A stretch of DNA of 64,000 bases from contig NZ_PQSS01000022.1 of the NCBI RefSeq assembly GCF_002920535.1, forward strand, positions 1 to 64,000. Direction: 5' to 3'. The notes below the pieces were generated by a model. That model was given only the letters and a program-made list of their open reading frames with translations. It was not told the DNA's origin and made no database searches. Shown here in pieces: positions 30,622 to 39,608 of the stretch (within the stretch, counting starts at the first letter, position 1; each line of letters starts with the position of its first letter). Origin of the DNA: Streptomyces sp. Ru71. GTDB taxonomy: Bacteria > Actinomycetota > Actinomycetes > Streptomycetales > Streptomycetaceae. The translations under genes and the position numbers were made by a program.

Positions 30622-31620
30622 TCAGCCCTTGACGCCGCTTTCCTCGCGGGTGACCTCGCTGCGCTGCGCCTCGACGGCCGCCTGCTTGCGGGAGGCCCGC
30701 AGGCTGGTGAGCGTGGTGACGACCAGGACGGCGCAGATGACGCCGAGCGAGACCGGGATGCTGATCTCCGGGACATGGACGCCCGACTCGTGCAGCGCGT
30801 GGAGCACCAGCTTGACGCCGATGAAGCCGAGGATGATCGACAGGCCGTAGCTCAGGTGGACCAGCTTCTTCAGCAGGCCGCCGATGAGGAAGTACAGCTG
30901 CCTGAGACCCATCAGCGCGAAGGCGTTCGCGGTGAACACGATGTACGGGTCCTGCGTCAGACCGAAGATCGCGGGGATGGAGTCCAGCGCGAACAGCACG
31001 TCGGTGGTGCCGATCGCGAGCATGACCACGAGCATCGGGGTCATGACCCGCTTGCCGTTCTGCTGGATCCACAGCTTGGTGCCGTGGTAGCGGTCCGCGA
31101 CACCGAACCTGCGCTCGGCGGCCTTGAGGAGCTTGTTCTCCTCGAACTCCTCGTCCTCCTCGTCGGCGCGGGCCTCCTGGATGAGCTTCCAGGCGGTCCA
31201 GATCAGGAAGGCGCCGAAGAGGTAGAAGACCCAGCTGAAGCTGGCGAGGATGGCCGCGCCCGCGGCGATGAAGACGGCCCGCAGGACCAGGGCTATGAGC
31301 ACGCCGACGAGGAGCACCCGCTGCTGGTACCGCGAGGGCACCGCGAACTTCGCCATGATCAGTACGAAGACGAAGAGGTTGTCGACGCTCAGCGACTTCT
31401 CGGTGATGAATCCGGCGAAGAACTCACCAGCAGGCTGTCCGCCGCCGAAGACGAGCAGACCGAGCCCGAAGAGCGCCGCGAGGGCGATCCAGACGATCGT
31501 CCAGATGCCGGCTTCCTTGATGGACACGTCGTGCGGCTTGCGGCCGATGAAGAAGTCGACCGCGATCAGGGCGGCCAAGCCCAGGATGGTCAGGACCCAC
31601 AGGGTCATCGAAACGTCCAC
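30622..31620 (-). CDS. TerC-family integral membrane protein
   Basis: This 332-aa protein has eight or nine hydrophobic segments and the TerC acidic signatures VDFFIGRK, SLSVDNLFVFVLIM and GTTDVLFALDSIPAIFG, in which intramembrane aspartates probably bind metal. TerC/Alx proteins export manganese, which agrees with the yybP-ykoY riboswitch found in its leader. A charged cytoplasmic loop (ADEEDEEFEENK) lies mid-protein. The GTG at 31620 follows CGGAGG; an ATG four codons later is possible. Two TerD-family genes lie upstream on the same strand. Confidence 0.93.
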   Translation of the reverse strand: MDVSMTLWVLTILGLAALIAVDFFIGRKPHDVSIKEAGIWTIVWIALAALFGLGLLVFGGGQPAGEFFAGFITEKSLSVDNLFVFVLIMAKFAVPSRYQQRVLLVGVLIALVLRAVFIAAGAAILASFSWVFYLFGAFLIWTAWKLIQEARADEEDEEFEENKLLKAAERRFGVADRYHGTKLWIQQNGKRVMTPMLVVMLAIGTTDVLFALDSIPAIFGLTQDPYIVFTANAFALMGLRQLYFLIGGLLKKLVHLSYGLSIILGFIGVKLVLHALHESGVHVPEISIPVSLGVICAVLVVTTLTSLRASRKQAAVEAQRSEVTREESGVKG

Positions 31621-31663
31621 TGCACCTCCGGCAGTCGTAACGGCACGTAGTCAGCGTCATCGC

Positions 31664-31764
31664 TACCGGAGGTCTCTTCCACCCGGGACGGGCCGACGCC
31701 CCGGGATCAGGCTTGATCCGTATTGACGGGTACGTCGCAGTGACAGGGAGTACTCCCCTCCGTG
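31664..31764 (-). ncRNA. yybP-ykoY manganese riboswitch
   Basis: On the minus strand the leader contains CGGAGGGGAGTAC, whose CGGAGG (31762-31757) pairs perfectly with CCTCCG (31672-31667) in AGAGACCTCCG to close the P1 stem. The GGGGAGTA loop and the GAGACC segment are the conserved elements of the yybP-ykoY class, and TerC genes are its usual targets. A GC-rich helix (CCCGTCCCGGG region) fills the middle. The switch ends about 45 nt before the GTG start. Confidence 0.8.
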
Positions 31765-31770
31765 CCGTCA

Positions 31771-31799
31771 ACAGTACCCAACGACCAAGGAAAGGTAAA
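31771..31799 (-). promoter_or_regulatory. Promoter feeding the riboswitch
   Basis: TTTACC (31799-31794), 17 bp, TACTGT (31776-31771) on the minus strand. The expected start point falls immediately before the riboswitch P1 helix. Confidence 0.55.
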
Positions 31800-31842
31800 G
31801 GGATTGGCAAAGAAAGGGCCAAGTTCCCTGGTGGGAGGCGGT

Positions 31843-33795
31843 TTACAAGTACTTGGTGCGCTCGGCCGCGACCTGCGCCAGAACCAGCCGGAGCACCTGG
31901 CTGCCGGGCGGCACCAGCGCCGGCTCGTACGTCCAGGCATGCCCGACCCAGGGGTCGGCCAGGTGATCGTCGGGCACCGGGGTCAGCCGTAGCAGTCCTC
32001 GCCACAACGGGTCCAGCAACGGACCGTAACCGGCGGCGTCCTCCCGGTCGGCGACCATCATGAGGTGGACGCCGACCACGGGGCCCTCGTCCGCGAGATA
32101 GCGCAGCTGCGTGACGGCACGGTCGTCGAAGCCGTGCGGGAAGTCGTTGACCACCAGCAGCTGCTGGGCGGTGTCGAAGCCCGGCGGGAGGGAGTCGGCC
32201 GCGCCGCCCCGCACCGCCATCTGCACCAGGTCCACCCGCTGCGTCAGCCGGCCCAGCACGTCCGCCACACCGGCGGCGCCCACGGCGGGCGGTCCGGCGA
32301 GCACACCGGTGTCCGTCAGCGGTGCCAGGGCGTGCGCCGCCGTACCGGCCGGGTCGATCACGTGCACGGCGAACTCCCCCGCCGGATGCACGGCCAGCAG
32401 CCGCGCGGCGTGCGCCACAGCCGCCTCCAGGGCCAGCCGCCGTCTGTCGTGGGCGTCGGTGAACACCCCCGCCTCCCCGGCCACCCGGCCGCTGTCGATC
32501 CACAGGCCGCGCTCCAGCGGCAGCCGGACCAGCATCGGGATGCTCAGCCGGTCGCTCTCGGGCAGCGTCAGATCGCCCAGGCGCAACGCCATCGGCATCT
32601 CCATCGGCACCCGGTAGCCGTGCCAGACAGGACTGTCCCACCGGGCGTACGCCGGCGGCAGCGCGGGCTCCACGACCTCGGCCTCGGCGACCAGCTGGGC
32701 GACGTCCCGGTCGAGCGCCTGCCGGGCCTGCTCCACGAGCGCGCCGTGCCGGGCGCGCGCCTCCTCGCGCGCCGCGTCGCCCTGTCCGCCGATCCGGCTG
32801 CGCGGGTCGGACAGGACGGCGTCGAGTTCCTTCTCCTGACGCGAGTCGGCGAAGTCGACGGCGCTGCGGTAGGCGGCGGCGGTGCGGGCGTAGTCCTCGA
32901 ACATGCCCCACACCTGGTTGTACAGCCGCTCGTCCATGGTCCAGCCGGTGGCGTCACCGGCGACGGGCCGGGCGGGCTGTCCGGGCGGCGGGGCAGGGGC
33001 GGCCGGCGCGGGCGGCGGCGGGGCGGTGTGCCGTCGGCCGGGGTGGGTGTAGTCGACGGGGCCGCCGGCGGTGGGCGGCGTCGGGTCGGAGGAGCCGGCG
33101 GCATGCGTCGCGTGGGGTGCGCCGGCCGGCTGTGGGGGCATGGCCCCGCTCGGGCCCATCGGGGCCGGTCCGCCGTGGGCGGAGGGCGTCGTCTGCCGGG
33201 TGGGGGCGCCGTCCGCCACGCGCGGCGCCTGGACGGAGCGGGTGAGCCCCTGTGCCACCGCCTCGTGGATACCGTTCGCCAGCTGCCGGGCCTCGGCCAG
33301 CCCCTGGTCGGCGAAGAGCTCCGCCAGGCCGCCGGCGTATCCCTGCCCGACCGCACGGACCTTCCAGGCGCCCTGCCGGCGGTACAGCTCCAGGGCGATG
33401 ACGGCCGACTCGGCGTCCAGACCGGTGAGCGTGAACGTGGCGACCTCGGTGCCGTCCAGGCCGGTGACCGCGACGAAGGGCGCGGCCACGGCACCGAAGC
33501 GGACCGGGCCGCCGGTGCCGGTGGGCAGGGCGAGCAGCACGTTGACGCGGTGCACGGCGTCCGGCATGGCGTCCAGGTCGACCGCGAGGCGGTGCGCGGT
33601 GGCCGCCTGCCGGGAGACCTCCAGGCCGGGCAGCGAGGGGGCGCCGGGGTGGACCACCGACTCCGGCCCGGACGCCCGGCCGGCCTCGTCGACGAGCGTC
33701 GCGGCGGCCACGACCGGCGCCCCGGCCGAGACCCGGATCTCCAGGCGCACCTGGTCCAGCGGGTGGTTCTGTCCCCGCGCCAGCTCGGCCGTCAT
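31843..33795 (-). CDS. TerD-domain protein with P-loop-less FtsK-like C-terminal region
   Basis: This 650-aa protein has a TerD-type calcium-stress domain at residues ~1-190 (LDQVRLEIRVSAG, VNVLLALPTG, FTLTGLDAESAVIALELYRRQGAWKVRAVGQGYAGGLAELFADQG). A Pro/Gly/Ala-rich linker spans ~195-285. The C-terminal half (~290-650) resembles FtsK/SpoIIIE-type ATPases, but the Walker A position reads GLWIDSGRVAGEAG, without the GK[ST] needed for ATP, while QQLLVVNDFPHGFDD stands in the Walker B region. An adaptor role in tellurite/envelope stress is inferred. It lies 62 bp after a small TerD gene. Confidence 0.82.
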   Translation of the reverse strand: MTAELARGQNHPLDQVRLEIRVSAGAPVVAAATLVDEAGRASGPESVVHPGAPSLPGLEVSRQAATAHRLAVDLDAMPDAVHRVNVLLALPTGTGGPVRFGAVAAPFVAVTGLDGTEVATFTLTGLDAESAVIALELYRRQGAWKVRAVGQGYAGGLAELFADQGLAEARQLANGIHEAVAQGLTRSVQAPRVADGAPTRQTTPSAHGGPAPMGPSGAMPPQPAGAPHATHAAGSSDPTPPTAGGPVDYTHPGRRHTAPPPPAPAAPAPPPGQPARPVAGDATGWTMDERLYNQVWGMFEDYARTAAAYRSAVDFADSRQEKELDAVLSDPRSRIGGQGDAAREEARARHGALVEQARQALDRDVAQLVAEAEVVEPALPPAYARWDSPVWHGYRVPMEMPMALRLGDLTLPESDRLSIPMLVRLPLERGLWIDSGRVAGEAGVFTDAHDRRRLALEAAVAHAARLLAVHPAGEFAVHVIDPAGTAAHALAPLTDTGVLAGPPAVGAAGVADVLGRLTQRVDLVQMAVRGGAADSLPPGFDTAQQLLVVNDFPHGFDDRAVTQLRYLADEGPVVGVHLMMVADREDAAGYGPLLDPLWRGLLRLTPVPDDHLADPWVGHAWTYEPALVPPGSQVLRLVLAQVAAERTKYL

Positions 33796-33857
33796 CGATC
33801 AAGTCCCCCTCGGTGTCACGGTGTTGCGCGGCGCGCTCCGCCCGCGCCGTTGCCTGC

Positions 33858-34436
33858 CTAGAGCAGCGGCCAGATGGCCGGCATCAGGTCCTGGAAGGTG
33901 CGGCCGTTGGCCGGGGAGCCGAGGGCCGTCATCGTCCAGCCGGCGCCCGCCCGGTGCACCTTCGCCATGATCTGGGCCGTGTAGGCGCCGCCGCCCGCGA
34001 GCGTGTAGCGGGCGAGTTCCTGGCCGTTGGTCTCGTCGACCAGGCGGCAGAACGCGTTCTGCACCTCCTGGAAGGTCTGGCCGGTGAAGGAGTTCACCGT
34101 GAAGACGATCTGGTCGATGTGGACCGGGACGCGCTGGAGGTCGACGAGGATCGCCTCGTCGTCGCCGCCCTGGCCGACACCGCCGACGAGGTTGTCACCG
34201 GTGTGGCGCACCGAGCCGTCGTCGCTCACCAGGTGGCGGAAGAAGACGACGTCGACGGGCTGCTTGTCCGCGAAGAGGACGGCGGAGGCGTCGAGGTCGA
34301 TCTCGCGGGTGCGGGAGCCGAACAGGCCGCGGCGGGGCGCCGCCTGCCAGCCGAGGCCCATGCGCACCGCGGACAGGCTGCCACCGTCGTTCTTCTGCAG
34401 ACTGATGGCCTGACCCTTGGTCAAGTTGACGGTCAC
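33858..34436 (-). CDS. TerD-family stress protein
   Basis: This 192-aa protein is a single TerD domain: VNLTKGQAISLQKNDGG at the start, an acidic patch (GGDDEAILVDLQRVP) that in homologues binds Ca2+, and a C-terminal FQDLMPAIWPLL. TerD proteins are linked to tellurite resistance, membrane-associated stress complexes and, in Streptomyces, differentiation. It starts at GTG 34436. The TerD-FtsK-like gene and the terC-family gene follow on the same strand. Confidence 0.92.
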   Translation of the reverse strand: MTVNLTKGQAISLQKNDGGSLSAVRMGLGWQAAPRRGLFGSRTREIDLDASAVLFADKQPVDVVFFRHLVSDDGSVRHTGDNLVGGVGQGGDDEAILVDLQRVPVHIDQIVFTVNSFTGQTFQEVQNAFCRLVDETNGQELARYTLAGGGAYTAQIMAKVHRAGAGWTMTALGSPANGRTFQDLMPAIWPLL

Positions 34437-34602
34437 GCGCTGATTCCCCTCTCAAGCAGTCCCCTGTTGCCGCAAAGTCCGCGGTTGATCAGAACCCTAC
34501 GCAGCGGCACCGACAGTGCCGAACCCCGGCGCATGCTTTGTGTCGGTCTTGCAACACAGTGCGTGCTCACCGGGGCCCGGGCGAGGGGGGCGGCTACGGC
34601 CG

Positions 34603-36759
34603 TCAGGCCAGACCCGCCTCCTTCATCTGACGCAGCTCCTTCTTCATCTCGGCGACCTCGTCGCGCAGCCGGGCCGCGATCTCGAACTGCAGGTCCGCGG
34701 CGGCGGCCCGCATGCGCTCGGTCAGCTCCTCGATCTGCCCGGCGAGCTCGGTGGCCGGCCGGTCGGTGGGCACGGTCTCCTTGGCCTTGCCCTTGGCGGC
34801 CTTCGTGGCCTTGGTGCTCTTGGCGCCCTTGACCGCGTGCTCGCCGAGGGAGGGGACGGGCGCCTTGGTGCCGCGGCCGTCCTTCTTCGCCCGGTAGCCC
34901 GTGCCGAGCAGCTGCTCGGTGTCGACGCCCTCGCGGGCGATCTGCGCGACGATGTCGTTGATCTTCTTGCGCAGGGGCTGCGGGTCGATGCCGTTCGCCT
35001 TGTTGTACGCGATCTGCTTCTCCCGCCGGCGGTTGGTCTCCTCGATGGCCTTCTCCATCGCCGGGGTGATCTTGTCGGCGTACATGTGGACCTGGCCGGA
35101 GACGTTGCGCGCCGCACGGCCGATGGTCTGGATCAGCGAGGTGCCCGACCGCAGGAAGCCCTCCTTGTCGGCATCGAGGATCGCCACCAGGGAGACCTCG
35201 GGCAGGTCCAGGCCCTCGCGCAGCAGGTTGATGCCGACCAGGACGTCGAACTCACCGGCGCGCAGCTCGCGCAGCAGCTCGACACGGCGCAAGGTGTCCA
35301 CGTCGCTGTGCAGGTAGCGCACGTGGATGCCGAGCTCAAGGAAGTAGTCCGTGAGGTCCTCGGCCATCTTCTTGGTGAGCGTGGTGACCAGGACGCGCTC
35401 GTCCTTGTCGACCCGGGTGCGGATCTCGTGGACCAGGTCGTCGATCTGGCCCTCGGTGGGCTTGACGACCACCTCGGGGTCGACCAGGCCGGTGGGCCGG
35501 ATGATCTGCTCGACGACGCCCTTGGAACGCGACAGCTCATACGTGCCGGGGGTGGCCGACAGGTAGACGGTCTGCCCGATGCGCTGCTGGAACTCCTCCC
35601 ACTTCAGCGGCCGGTTGTCCAGCGCGGACGGCAGCCGGAAGCCGTGCTCGACGAGGGTGCGCTTGCGGGAGGCGTCGCCCTCGTACATGGCGCCGATCTG
35701 CGGGACCGTGACATGCGACTCGTCGATGACGAGGAGGAAGTCCTCCGGGAAGTAGTCGAGCAGTGTGTTCGGCGGGGTGCCCGGCAGGCGGCCGTCGAAG
35801 TGCATCGAGTAGTTCTCGACGCCGGAGCAGGTCCCGATCTGGCGGAGCATCTCCAGGTCGTAGGTGGTGCGCATGCGCAGCCGCTGCTCCTCCAGCAGCT
35901 TGCCCTGCTTGCGCAGCTCGGTCAGGCGCTCCTCCAGCTCGGCCTCGATGCCCTTGATCGCGCGTTCCATCCGCTCGGGACCGGCGACGTAGTGGGAGGC
36001 GGGGAAGACGTACAGCTGCTGTTCGTCGCTGATGATCTCGCCGGTGATCGGGTGCAGCGTGGTGAGCGCCTCGATCTCGTCGCCGAACATCTCGATGCGG
36101 ACGGCCAGCTCCTCGTAGACCGGGAAGATCTCGATGGTGTCGCCGCGGACCCGGAAGGTACCCCGGGTGAACGCCATGTCGTTGCGCGTGTACTGGATGT
36201 CGACGAAGCGGCGCAGCAGCTCGTCGCGGTCGATCTCGTCGCCGACCTTCAGCGGGACCATCCGGTCCACGTACTCCTGCGGCGTACCGAGGCCGTAGAT
36301 GCAGGAGACGGAGGCGACCACGACGACGTCGCGCCGGGTGAGCAGCGAGTTGGTCGCGGAGTGGCGCAGCCGCTCGACCTCCTCGTTGATCGAGGAGTCC
36401 TTCTCGATGTAGGTGTCCGACTGCGGGACGTAGGCCTCGGGCTGGTAGTAGTCGTAGTACGAGACGAAGTACTCGACGGCGTTGTTCGGCAGCAGCTCGC
36501 GGAACTCGTTCGCCAGCTGGGCGGCCAGCGTCTTGTTCGGCGCCATCACCAGGGTGGGGCGCTGGAGCTGCTCGATCATCCACGCGGTGGTGGCGGACTT
36601 GCCGGTGCCGGTCGCGCCCAGCAGGACGACGTCCTTCTCCCCGGCCTGGATGCGCCGGGCGAGGTCGGCGATGGCCGCCGGCTGGTCGCCGTTGGGCTGG
36701 TAGGGGCTGACGACCTCGAAGGGCGCCACCGTGCGTTCGATGTGGGAAACGGGCCGCAT
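34603..36759 (-). CDS. uvrB: UvrABC excinuclease subunit B
   Basis: UvrB is the central damage-verification helicase of nucleotide excision repair. The 718-aa protein has Walker [10 protein letters not shown], the beta-hairpin region [21 protein letters not shown], the helicase motif VIDESHV, motifs V/VI ([22 protein letters not shown]), and a C-terminal UvrC-binding coiled coil ([26 protein letters not shown]). A lysine-rich insert of ~45 residues precedes that coiled coil. The ATG at 36759 lies 7 nt after a damage-type -10 box, so a leaderless mRNA is likely. The long upstream frame extension is not coding. Confidence 0.97.
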   Translation of the reverse strand: MRPVSHIERTVAPFEVVSPYQPNGDQPAAIADLARRIQAGEKDVVLLGATGTGKSATTAWMIEQLQRPTLVMAPNKTLAAQLANEFRELLPNNAVEYFVSYYDYYQPEAYVPQSDTYIEKDSSINEEVERLRHSATNSLLTRRDVVVVASVSCIYGLGTPQEYVDRMVPLKVGDEIDRDELLRRFVDIQYTRNDMAFTRGTFRVRGDTIEIFPVYEELAVRIEMFGDEIEALTTLHPITGEIISDEQQLYVFPASHYVAGPERMERAIKGIEAELEERLTELRKQGKLLEEQRLRMRTTYDLEMLRQIGTCSGVENYSMHFDGRLPGTPPNTLLDYFPEDFLLVIDESHVTVPQIGAMYEGDASRKRTLVEHGFRLPSALDNRPLKWEEFQQRIGQTVYLSATPGTYELSRSKGVVEQIIRPTGLVDPEVVVKPTEGQIDDLVHEIRTRVDKDERVLVTTLTKKMAEDLTDYFLELGIHVRYLHSDVDTLRRVELLRELRAGEFDVLVGINLLREGLDLPEVSLVAILDADKEGFLRSGTSLIQTIGRAARNVSGQVHMYADKITPAMEKAIEETNRRREKQIAYNKANGIDPQPLRKKINDIVAQIAREGVDTEQLLGTGYRAKKDGRGTKAPVPSLGEHAVKGAKSTKATKAAKGKAKETVPTDRPATELAGQIEELTERMRAAAADLQFEIAARLRDEVAEMKKELRQMKEAGLA

Positions 36760-36766
36760 GACATCA

Positions 36767-36789
36767 ACCGTACGACCCGCCACTGACAA
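36767..36789 (-). promoter_or_regulatory. PafBC/RecA-NDp type promoter of uvrB, leaderless
   Basis: The minus strand reads TTGTCAGTG, eight bases, TACGGT, then 7 nt and the ATG. It is nearly identical to the ogt promoter over 22 bp. Confidence 0.8.
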
Positions 36790-36800
36790 CGGGGTCCGGC

Positions 36801-37664
36801 TCAGCGGTTCTGGGGGGCGCGCGGGCGGCGTCGGTCCAGGTCGCGGCCGGGGCGCATGGGCGTGCGGCGGGCGGGCCGGTGCGCGACGGGGTGGGCGGGG
36901 ACGCCCAGGCCGTGCTCGGCGGCGGGCCGCGGCAGCCGGCCCGTGACCGCCAGCGGGTCGAAGATCACCACGGCCGCGGCGAGGCACAGGAAGGCGAGCG
37001 GGCCGATCATCATCGGGGCGAGCAGCGCCGCGGGTGAGTCACCCTCGCCGGGGGTGGCGGCGTGGAGGTGGACGCTGAGGGCGGCCATGCCGGTGTAGTG
37101 CATGCCGCTGACCGCGAGTCCCATGACGAGGGAGGCGCCCACGCTCCACAGGAAGCCCCTGACCTTCCCGGCGGCCCACAGGGCGGCGGTGGCGGCGGCC
37201 ACGCCTATGGCGACCGAGGCGGCGACGGTGAGGGTGTTGTACTCCAGCCGGCCGTCGAACCGCATGCCGGCCATGCCGAGGTAGTGCATGGAGGCGATGC
37301 CGAGGCCGGTGATCGTGCCGCCGGTGAACAGCGCCGTCCCGGTGGCGCCCCGGTAGCCGACCATGAAGATCCCGACGCCGACCATGACGATCGCGACGCC
37401 GAGACTGGCGTACGTCGTCGGCTTGTCGTAGTGGATCGGGGCCTGGTCGATCGTGAAGCCCATCATCGCGACGAAGTGCATCGTCCAGATGCCGGAGCCG
37501 ATGGCCGCCGAGCCCAGGGCGAGCCATCCCGGGCGCCAGGAGCCGCCGACCAGCTGGGCCCGAGTGGTGCAGCGCAGACCGAGCGCGCCACCGAGGCAGG
37601 CCATGAGGTAGGCCACCACCGGTGTGACGAGTCCGTAGCTGAATCCGTCGACCGTGCCTTGCAT
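36801..37664 (-). CDS. MHYT-domain integral membrane sensor
   Basis: This 287-aa protein has seven membrane segments and three MHYT-type signatures ([33 protein letters not shown]), whose His/Met/Tyr residues are proposed to bind copper and sense O2, CO or NO. It has no attached GGDEF, EAL or kinase domain, ending in a basic, proline-rich cytoplasmic tail, so its signalling partner is unknown. The start is ATG 37664. It is divergent from the phosphodiesterase gene across 279 bp. Confidence 0.9.
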   Translation of the reverse strand: MQGTVDGFSYGLVTPVVAYLMACLGGALGLRCTTRAQLVGGSWRPGWLALGSAAIGSGIWTMHFVAMMGFTIDQAPIHYDKPTTYASLGVAIVMVGVGIFMVGYRGATGTALFTGGTITGLGIASMHYLGMAGMRFDGRLEYNTLTVAASVAIGVAAATAALWAAGKVRGFLWSVGASLVMGLAVSGMHYTGMAALSVHLHAATPGEGDSPAALLAPMMIGPLAFLCLAAAVVIFDPLAVTGRLPRPAAEHGLGVPAHPVAHRPARRTPMRPGRDLDRRRPRAPQNR

Positions 37665-37753
37665 GCGCGGCTGCCCTTCCGCCCTGTTCCGTCCGGCAAT
37701 CTCCTGAAGTGCACCCCCTCCCGGGTTCGCGTGAGCGGCCGGGGTTGAGGCAG

Positions 37754-37782
37754 AGAGTATGACCCCCACCGGAATGGTCGAA
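37754..37782 (-). promoter_or_regulatory. Candidate promoter of the MHYT gene
   Basis: TTCGAC (37782-37777), 17 bp, TACTCT (37759-37754) on the minus strand, about 90 bp before the ATG. The rest of the divergent gap shows no strong plus-strand promoter. Confidence 0.4.
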
Positions 37783-37943
37783 CGATTTTCCGGCAAAGAA
37801 ACACGGCACTGCCTCAGATGTGCGCCCGCAGTGAGCGGACTTGGGCAACTCCATTCAACCCGTGGCCATTCTGCACTCCTCCGTCGTTGACGCTCTGCTG
37901 TCAGAGTTGAGCTGTCCGTGATCATCCGACGCGAGGAGTCCGC

Positions 37944-38816
37944 ATGCACGCGCGCGTACTTGCCGCCACGACCACCGCGCTCCTGTCCGCCGCCGTCCTC
38001 ACGCTCGTCGCACCCGGCGCCCACGCCGCTGACCGCGGCGACCCGCCCGTGGTCATCGCGCACCGCGGTGCCTCGGCCTACGCCCCCGAGAACACACTGC
38101 CCGCCATCGACAAGGCGGCCGCGCTCGGCATCCGCTGGGTGGAGAACGACGTCCAGCGCACCAAGGACGGCCTGCTCGTGGTGATCCACGACGACAGCCT
38201 CAAGCGCACCACCAACGTGGAGGAGGTCTACCCCGACCGCTCCCCCTGGAAGGTGAAGGACTTCACCGCCGCCGAGATCGCCCGTCTGGACGCGGGCAGC
38301 TGGTTCGGCCCCGAGTACGCGGGCACGCGCGTGCCGACGCTGACGGACTACATGCGCCGCGTCGAGCACAATCACCAGCGGCTGCTGCTGGAGCTGAAGA
38401 ACCCCGAGCTCTACCCGGGCATCGAGCAGGACACCCTCAAGCTGCTCGGCAACGAGGGCTGGCTCGACACCAGGCACCTGGCGCACCGCCTGATCATCCA
38501 GAGCTTCAGCGCGGACAGCGTACGCACCGTGCACCAGCTGAAGCCGGCGGTGAAGACGGGCTTCCTCGGCACCCCGAAGACCGCGGACCTGCCCGGGTAC
38601 GCGGGCTTCGTCGACCAGGTCAACCCGACCTACAGCTCCATCTCCACGGACTACGTCGGTGCCGTCCACGCCCTCAACGGTGCGCACGGCAAGCCGATGG
38701 AGCTGTTCACCTGGACCGTCGACGACGCGGACGGCGCCGTGAAGGCCGCCGGGTACGGCGTCGACGGCATCATCACCAACAAGCCCGACGTGGTGCTCGA
38801 CGCCCTCGGCGGGTAG
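37944..38816 (+). CDS. Secreted glycerophosphodiester phosphodiesterase
   Basis: This 290-aa GDPD has a Sec signal peptide (residues 1-28, ending AHA-AD). The TIM-barrel catalytic motifs follow: VIAHRGASAYAPENT, ENDVQRTKDG and VVIHDDSLKRTTN, then LELKNPE and the C-terminal TWTVDDADG/GVDGIITNKPD. It releases glycerol-3-phosphate from phospholipid head-group diesters outside the cell. The ATG at 37944 follows GAGGAG. No PHO box could be recognised upstream. Confidence 0.94.
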   Translation: MHARVLAATTTALLSAAVLTLVAPGAHAADRGDPPVVIAHRGASAYAPENTLPAIDKAAALGIRWVENDVQRTKDGLLVVIHDDSLKRTTNVEEVYPDRSPWKVKDFTAAEIARLDAGSWFGPEYAGTRVPTLTDYMRRVEHNHQRLLLELKNPELYPGIEQDTLKLLGNEGWLDTRHLAHRLIIQSFSADSVRTVHQLKPAVKTGFLGTPKTADLPGYAGFVDQVNPTYSSISTDYVGAVHALNGAHGKPMELFTWTVDDADGAVKAAGYGVDGIITNKPDVVLDALGG

Positions 38817-38861
38817 GTCCGGCCCGCGGGTCCGGGGGCCGCGTGAGCGGACCGCGGGGCG

Positions 38862-38884
38862 TTGTCAGTGGCGGGCCGTACCGT
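38862..38884 (+). promoter_or_regulatory. PafBC/RecA-NDp type promoter of ogt, leaderless
   Basis: TTGTCAGTG (38862-38870), eight bases, TACCGT (38879-38884), then 6 nt and ATG 38891. It shares 22 bp with only a few differences with the uvrB promoter on the other strand. Confidence 0.8.
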
Positions 38885-38890
38885 GGTCGC

Positions 38891-39445
38891 ATGAACAGCC
38901 ACGAGCAGGACGAGCAGCGGGTCGTGTGGGCCGTCGTGGACAGCGGCATCGGCCCGCTGCTGCTGGCGGCGACCCCCGAGGGCCTGGTCAGCGTCGTGTT
39001 CCACGCGACGGACCCGGTCCGCGACCGGGCGCTCGCGCGGCTCGCCGACCGGCTGGGCGCCGAGCCCGTCGAGGCGCCGGACTCCCCGCTGCTGGCCGAG
39101 GCGATACGCCAGGTGGAGGCGTACTTCACCGGTGCCCGGCGGGATTTCGCGCTGCCCCTGGACTGGTCGCTGGTCTCCGGCTTCAACCGGCAGGTGCTGC
39201 GCGAGCTGGCCGACGGGGTGCCCTACGGCACGGTCGTCGGGTACGGCGACCTGGCGCGGCGGGTCGGTCAGCCGGGCGCGGCCCAGGCCGTGGGTCTGGC
39301 GATGGGGGCCAATCCGCTGCCGGTCGTGGTCCCCTGCCACCGGGTCGTGGAGAGCGACGGCGGGATCGGCGGCTTCGGCGGCGGCCTGGAGACCAAGCGG
39401 AAGCTGCTCGCACTGGAGGGGGTACTGCCCGAGCCGCTGTTCTGA
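38891..39445 (+). CDS. ogt: Methylated-DNA--protein-cysteine methyltransferase
   Basis: Ogt repairs O6-alkylguanine by transferring the alkyl group to its own cysteine. The 184-aa protein has the N-terminal RNase H-like region, the DNA-binding segment (VPYGTVVGYGDLARRVG) and the acceptor motif PCHRV with C149. The ATG at 38891 is set by a damage-type promoter ending 6 nt upstream, so an earlier in-frame ATG (38843) upstream of the promoter is rejected. Confidence 0.96.
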   Translation: MNSHEQDEQRVVWAVVDSGIGPLLLAATPEGLVSVVFHATDPVRDRALARLADRLGAEPVEAPDSPLLAEAIRQVEAYFTGARRDFALPLDWSLVSGFNRQVLRELADGVPYGTVVGYGDLARRVGQPGAAQAVGLAMGANPLPVVVPCHRVVESDGGIGGFGGGLETKRKLLALEGVLPEPLF

Positions 39446-39608
39446 AGGATCCCGTCCCCTCTCTTGGGCCGGGGAACGACCGGGGGGAGACTGCGTCGGT
39501 GACCTCGACACTCACCCATGCGTACGCGCCCGAAGCGGTGCGATCTCCGGCCGGTGCGGCCGGCCGTCCGTCGAGCGGCGCGGCCGGCCGGGTGTGCGGC
39601 GGTGCCGG

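Noticed and set aside
37900..37915. CTGTCAGAG upstream of the phosphodiesterase as a damage promoter
   Set aside because: There is no TANNNT at N8 and the core GTG is lost; the resemblance is partial.
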